A stretch of DNA of 64,000 nt from Bacteroidales bacterium (lineage in GTDB: Bacteria > Bacteroidota > Bacteroidia > Bacteroidales > Prolixibacteraceae). The position numbers were made by a program, and so were the translations under genes. Under the pieces are notes generated by a model that saw only the letters and a list, made by a program, of their open reading frames with translations, was not told the origin of the DNA and did not search any database. Positions 60,528-64,000 of the stretch are shown in pieces; the first letter of the stretch is position 1, and each line of letters starts with the position of its first letter. The stretch is taken from the NCBI GenBank assembly GCA_012729335.1, contig JAAYDJ010000032.1, forward strand, positions 1 through 64,000, written 5' to 3'.

Positions 60528-63500
60528 TCAGTTCCCGTGCTTAACAGGAAGGGCCAGGATGACCCGGGTGCCGGTCTCCTCCCTTTCGGGGAAGGCGTCG
60601 GTGATCGTCATGGTATAATGATGTTTTCTGATTTTGCTGATGGTTTGGAGTCTTTCCGCCACGATGGCAATTCCCCTGGATGTTTTCCCGGGCAGGGTGT
60701 GGGACAGTGCGGCGGCTTTGCTCCTGCCGGCGCCGTCGTCTTCGATGATGCAGGTGAGTTCCTGCGCATCGTTTCTGATCATGCGCACGGTGAGGATCCC
60801 CTTGCGTTCTTTCAGTCCGCGCACCCCATGCCAGATGGCGTTTTCAAGGAAAGGCTGGATAAGCCCCGGAAATACCAGCCACCCTTCGGCATCGCCTATA
60901 TCTGACGTGTCAAGGAAGTAGTCGAAGCGGTCACCGAAGCGGAGGTGCTCCAGTTGCAGGTAATCGCGGAGGGATTCGATTTCCCGGGAGAGGGGGATGT
61001 AGTCACTGGAGAGGTTTTCCAGGATGTTGCGGATGAGGCGGGCAAAGCCCGAGATGTAGCGGTTGGCCGACAGCCTGTCGTTCTGGGAGATGAAATAGTT
61101 GACCGAGTTGAGGGAGTTAAAAATGAAATGGGGGTTCATCTGGCTGCGGAGGCTCTGGAGACGGAGTTCATCGAGTTGTTGTTCGGCTTTGAGTTTGATA
61201 CGGCGGTAGGAGCCATAGAAGAAGGTGCCGGGGATCATCAGAATCAGGAAAGCCACCATCAGGTGGAACAGGGTGGTTTGGTGGAACTGGGGCGGGATAA
61301 TGAAGGTCAGGGCAGTGGCTGCGACCCATTCGCCATCGGCATTGGTGGCTTCCAGCTCAAAGTGGTATTCTCCCGGTGTCAGATGGGCGTAGTTGATATC
61401 CCTTCTCCTGTGGCTGGTTTCCCGCCATTTTTCTTCATGGCCCAGCCGGTAGCGGTACCTGATTTTATCGGACCAGGGAAAGTCGAGACTGGCAAAAGAG
61501 AGTTCCACATTGAGGGTTCCCCTGGGGAGGCGGACGGTGTCGAGTTCATAGAGGGCGCGCTGGAAATAAAGGGAGTTTCCTTCGGTGCGGAGGTCGGTGA
61601 TGAGCAGGGGAGCCTGCGAATCCCGGGCAGAATCCATGTTGGCTGCGTCGGGATGGAAGCTGACCACACCACCCATGCCGCCGAAGAAGAACGTTCCATC
61701 GGGAGCCACGAAGGCCGCATCAGAATTGAACTCGTTGATTTGAAGGCCATCGGAGGGGCCGTAGTTCCTGAACCGGCCGGTGGTGGGGAAGAACCGGGAG
61801 AGCCCCTGGTTGGTGGTGATCCAGAGGGTCCCCTGGCGGTCTTTGAGAATGCTATAGCAGGTATTGTTCGCGAGGCCGTCGGCGGTGGTGAAAACCACCG
61901 ACTGGTTGGTAACGGGGTCAAAACGGCACAAACCGCCTCCCAGGAGTGCCAGCCAGAGGATGCCCTCCTCACCAAATTCCACATCCTCAATATTGAAAAA
62001 CTGCCTGGTTACCCGGTACTCCTTACTAAAGGCCAGGTGGGGGTCGAGCATGACCAGATGGCTGTAGTTGGATCCCAGCCAGTAGTTACCTGAAGCATCC
62101 CGTTTAAGGGCATAGATCACGGGCGTACCGGAAAATACACGCCGGGTCTGCCCCGTCAGGGGGTCTATCAGGTCGACACCGAAGTCGCCTGCCGCCAGCA
62201 ACTGGCCCTGGTGGTAGGCCAGGTGTTTAAAGCCCCTGTCGGGGGCCAGAGGGTCGGTGACCTTCCCGGTGATGAAGCGGTGGAACCGTTGTGTGCGGAA
62301 ATCATAACGGACCAGCATGTGATGGTAATACCCGATCCATATGCCCGCGGAGTCAGCCAGCATGGCCCGGGCATGGCCGACCTGCCTGCGGATGGTTTCT
62401 TCCAGGGGGTAGTGTGGGATTATGCGCCCGGTGCTGTCCTGACTCAGGAGGTGGGGCAGGTTCCGGGGGATGGCCCACAGCCGGCCCCGCTGATCTTTAA
62501 GCACCCCGAAGAAAGCGTTGGCAGGATCTGCCGTTTCTTTCTCCAGAAAATAGTGCCTGAAGAGGCCTGATACCGGCACCGCCCTCGACAACCCTGTTCC
62601 TTCCCCTGATCCCCTCACGCCGGAGAACCACAGCGTGCCCTGCCGGTCACGCAGGTATTCCACCAGATGATGACCTTCGGGGAGGAGCACTTGGCGTATT
62701 CTTCCCCCTGGAGTTCCGAGGATCTGAATACGCAGGTTGTCAGGAGATCCGGTAAAGACTGCATGATCCGGGGTGGCCTGCCCCAGGTCGGAGATCCCGG
62801 CGTGGCGCCAGTTCCTGCTTCCCGGCTCCAGCTGCAGAATGCCGCAGTTCGAGAGCATCCACGAGGATCCGCTGGCATCGGTATATAATTGAATACGGAA
62901 GTGTGTTGTTTGCAGGCAATTGGCCAGGAAGCCGGAGGGGAGGGTGTAAGGTGTGGCGTCTATCAGGAGATGCCCGGGAGCCGTAAGGGTGCCCCTGAAG
63001 AGATCGACACCCGATGACCAGCGGGCGAGTACCCAGGGATTGCCCCGGTTATCAAAGAGCGGAATGCACTCAGCTGCTCCGGTAAAAGGGGAGGAGGATC
63101 CTTCCGTGAAGGTGAGGGTGACCGGAACAAAACGGCCACCGGCATAATCATACTTCTCCATCCCATTCCGGCTGTTCCAGTCCCATATCTCCCCCCTGTG
63201 GTCGATGGCCAATACCCTGACCAGCTTTTCATCCTGTTCCTCGTTTCCCCTGATAAACCGGTCATGGGCACGGTCGTAGATCACATGGTCGTGACCGATG
63301 GAGTTGATCCATACGTTGTTGTACTTATCGACCACGATTTTTTCGACCGAGAAATAGGGAATGGAGGTGGAGTCATCGGGGTCGTGGTAATAATTCCGGA
63401 ATTCGTAGCCATCGAAGCGGCTGAGGCCATCCCAGGTGGCGATCCAGATGAAGCCGCTGCTGTCCTGGGCGATACTTCTGACCTGGTTGTGGGGAAGTCC

Positions 63501-63611
63501 GTCCCTGGTGGTGTATCCGGTGACAGCAAAATCATCTTGTGCCGGGAGTCTGAACGCCCACACCAGGGTGAGGAGCAGCATCACGATCCGCACAGGGAAG
63601 CCAGGGTTCAT
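60528..63611 (-). CDS. Propeller-type sensor histidine kinase, LytS-like (His_kinase family)
   Basis: A 1027-residue membrane sensor. A signal peptide (MNPGFPVRIVMLLLTLVWAFRL) precedes a Reg_prop periplasmic sensor with propeller repeats (FIWIATWDGLSRFDGYEF, NVWINSIGH, TLWITTNQGLSRF), a Y_Y_Y domain (SDKIRYRYRLGHEEKW ... LTPGEYHFELEATNADG, about 690-750), a membrane helix (LFHLMVAFLILMIPGTFF), and a cytoplasmic His_kinase domain with QMNPHFIFNSLNSVNYFI (phospho-His) and the HATPase box FLENAIWHG and IIEDDGAGR. It is paired with the LytTR regulator downstream and starts 10 nt after prmA ends. Ligand unknown. Confidence 0.93.
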   Translation of the reverse strand: MNPGFPVRIVMLLLTLVWAFRLPAQDDFAVTGYTTRDGLPHNQVRSIAQDSSGFIWIATWDGLSRFDGYEFRNYYHDPDDSTSIPYFSVEKIVVDKYNNVWINSIGHDHVIYDRAHDRFIRGNEEQDEKLVRVLAIDHRGEIWDWNSRNGMEKYDYAGGRFVPVTLTFTEGSSSPFTGAAECIPLFDNRGNPWVLARWSSGVDLFRGTLTAPGHLLIDATPYTLPSGFLANCLQTTHFRIQLYTDASGSSWMLSNCGILQLEPGSRNWRHAGISDLGQATPDHAVFTGSPDNLRIQILGTPGGRIRQVLLPEGHHLVEYLRDRQGTLWFSGVRGSGEGTGLSRAVPVSGLFRHYFLEKETADPANAFFGVLKDQRGRLWAIPRNLPHLLSQDSTGRIIPHYPLEETIRRQVGHARAMLADSAGIWIGYYHHMLVRYDFRTQRFHRFITGKVTDPLAPDRGFKHLAYHQGQLLAAGDFGVDLIDPLTGQTRRVFSGTPVIYALKRDASGNYWLGSNYSHLVMLDPHLAFSKEYRVTRQFFNIEDVEFGEEGILWLALLGGGLCRFDPVTNQSVVFTTADGLANNTCYSILKDRQGTLWITTNQGLSRFFPTTGRFRNYGPSDGLQINEFNSDAAFVAPDGTFFFGGMGGVVSFHPDAANMDSARDSQAPLLITDLRTEGNSLYFQRALYELDTVRLPRGTLNVELSFASLDFPWSDKIRYRYRLGHEEKWRETSHRRRDINYAHLTPGEYHFELEATNADGEWVAATALTFIIPPQFHQTTLFHLMVAFLILMIPGTFFYGSYRRIKLKAEQQLDELRLQSLRSQMNPHFIFNSLNSVNYFISQNDRLSANRYISGFARLIRNILENLSSDYIPLSREIESLRDYLQLEHLRFGDRFDYFLDTSDIGDAEGWLVFPGLIQPFLENAIWHGVRGLKERKGILTVRMIRNDAQELTCIIEDDGAGRSKAAALSHTLPGKTSRGIAIVAERLQTISKIRKHHYTMTITDAFPEREETGTRVILALPVKHGN

Positions 63612-63621
63612 TTTGTGGTGG

Positions 63622-64000
63622 TTAGGTCACCACGAATATACCTTTTTTACGAAAGTGCGCTGCAGTCCAGTTGTTCTTTTCCAGGGAAGTTGCAGGGGTC
63701 AGCCCCAGGAGGTCCGCCTGCCGGCTGATGTCGGGGAGGTCGCCGGTGAAAAAACCGCTGACGAGAAGATGCCCTCCGGGATGGAGAAGCGCCGCGTATT
63801 TGGCGAGATCGCTGAGAATCACGTTTTTCTGGATGTTGGCCACGATCAGATGGAAGGGACCCATCTTATCAGTGGGGAGGTTTTCACCGGACTGAACATT
63901 CTTGTCCCGTGAGGGAGTTCCATCCGCTTCAGGGCTCTTTTCCAGTAGGGAGGCATCCCCCAGAAGGGGGGTCACTTCCGGAGTGTGGTTGAGAAGGATA
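63622..64000 (-). CDS. prmA: Ribosomal protein L11 methyltransferase, C-terminal part (cut by window edge)
   Basis: The open frame continues to position 64000 without a stop, so the start lies outside; the GTG at 63975 is not the true start. The visible residues include the class I methyltransferase substrate motif FHLIVANIQKNVIL (NxxxN-type motif), YAALLHPGGHLLVSGFF, DLPDISRQADLLGL and NNWTAAHFRKKGIF, all standard for PrmA. PrmA trimethylates ribosomal protein L11. An approximately 30-residue polar insertion (SLLEKSPEADGTPSRDKN onward) separates GDASLL from FHLIVANI and is longer than usual. The downstream kinase begins 10 nt after the stop. Confidence 0.85.
   Translation of the reverse strand, partial: ILLNHTPEVTPLLGDASLLEKSPEADGTPSRDKNVQSGENLPTDKMGPFHLIVANIQKNVILSDLAKYAALLHPGGHLLVSGFFTGDLPDISRQADLLGLTPATSLEKNNWTAAHFRKKGIFVVT

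Overview
The window looks like a chromosomal segment of a Bacteroidota bacterium, most likely Bacteroidales or Marinilabiliales, with GC content in the mid-50s by eye. Signs of this are a SusC/SusD polysaccharide-utilisation locus (PUL), hybrid and propeller-type sensors, three proteins with type IX secretion (T9SS) C-terminal sorting domains, and promoters of the TTTG-N20-TAnnTTTG type. No rRNA, tRNA, insertion sequence, phage gene or CRISPR array was seen.

Layout. 1-420: two abutting short-period repeat arrays (7-nt then 8-nt period). 453-14593: ordinary chromosomal genes: a hybrid two-component sensor, a class IV aminotransferase, a T9SS cargo protein, a YqhD-like alcohol dehydrogenase, a head-GIN protein, an ornithine carbamoyltransferase/carbamate kinase pair, a cation efflux transporter and a membrane Zn-peptidase. 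14892-17067: a lone methyltransferase gene between two same-strand copies of a 551-nt non-coding unit, each with its own promoter and intrinsic terminator. This is the strongest candidate here for an undescribed structured RNA. 17106-26674: a seven-gene minus-strand operon (PqqD-like chaperone, ATP-grasp ligase, T9SS protein, PLP decarboxylase, urea-transporter/M23-peptidase fusion, outer-membrane barrel, TPR protein), divergent from a small orphan protein, a strong hairpin terminator and a radical SAM enzyme. Together these resemble an uncharacterised peptide-modification or export system.

26694-47223: a PUL with SusC, SusD, a two-LamG surface lipoprotein, two glucoamylase-like (GH144-type) enzymes, a GH43-type enzyme, a metallophosphoesterase, a GH3 beta-glucosidase and a DUF1593 protein, controlled by a divergent propeller/LuxR-type regulator. 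The enzyme set suggests beta-1,2-glucan or a related glucan as substrate. 47415-59162: argS, a Tat-exported Gfo/Idh/MocA oxidoreductase with a DoxX protein, DUF1015, serA, serC, gcvT and clpB; a second 7-nt repeat array lies between DUF1015 and serA. 59289-64000: a tandem 31-bp repeat, a LytTR response regulator with its propeller histidine kinase, and the 3' part of prmA running off the window.

All calls are from reading the sequence and its translations. No database or folding program was run, so family names rest on recognised motifs and functions of clusters are inferences.
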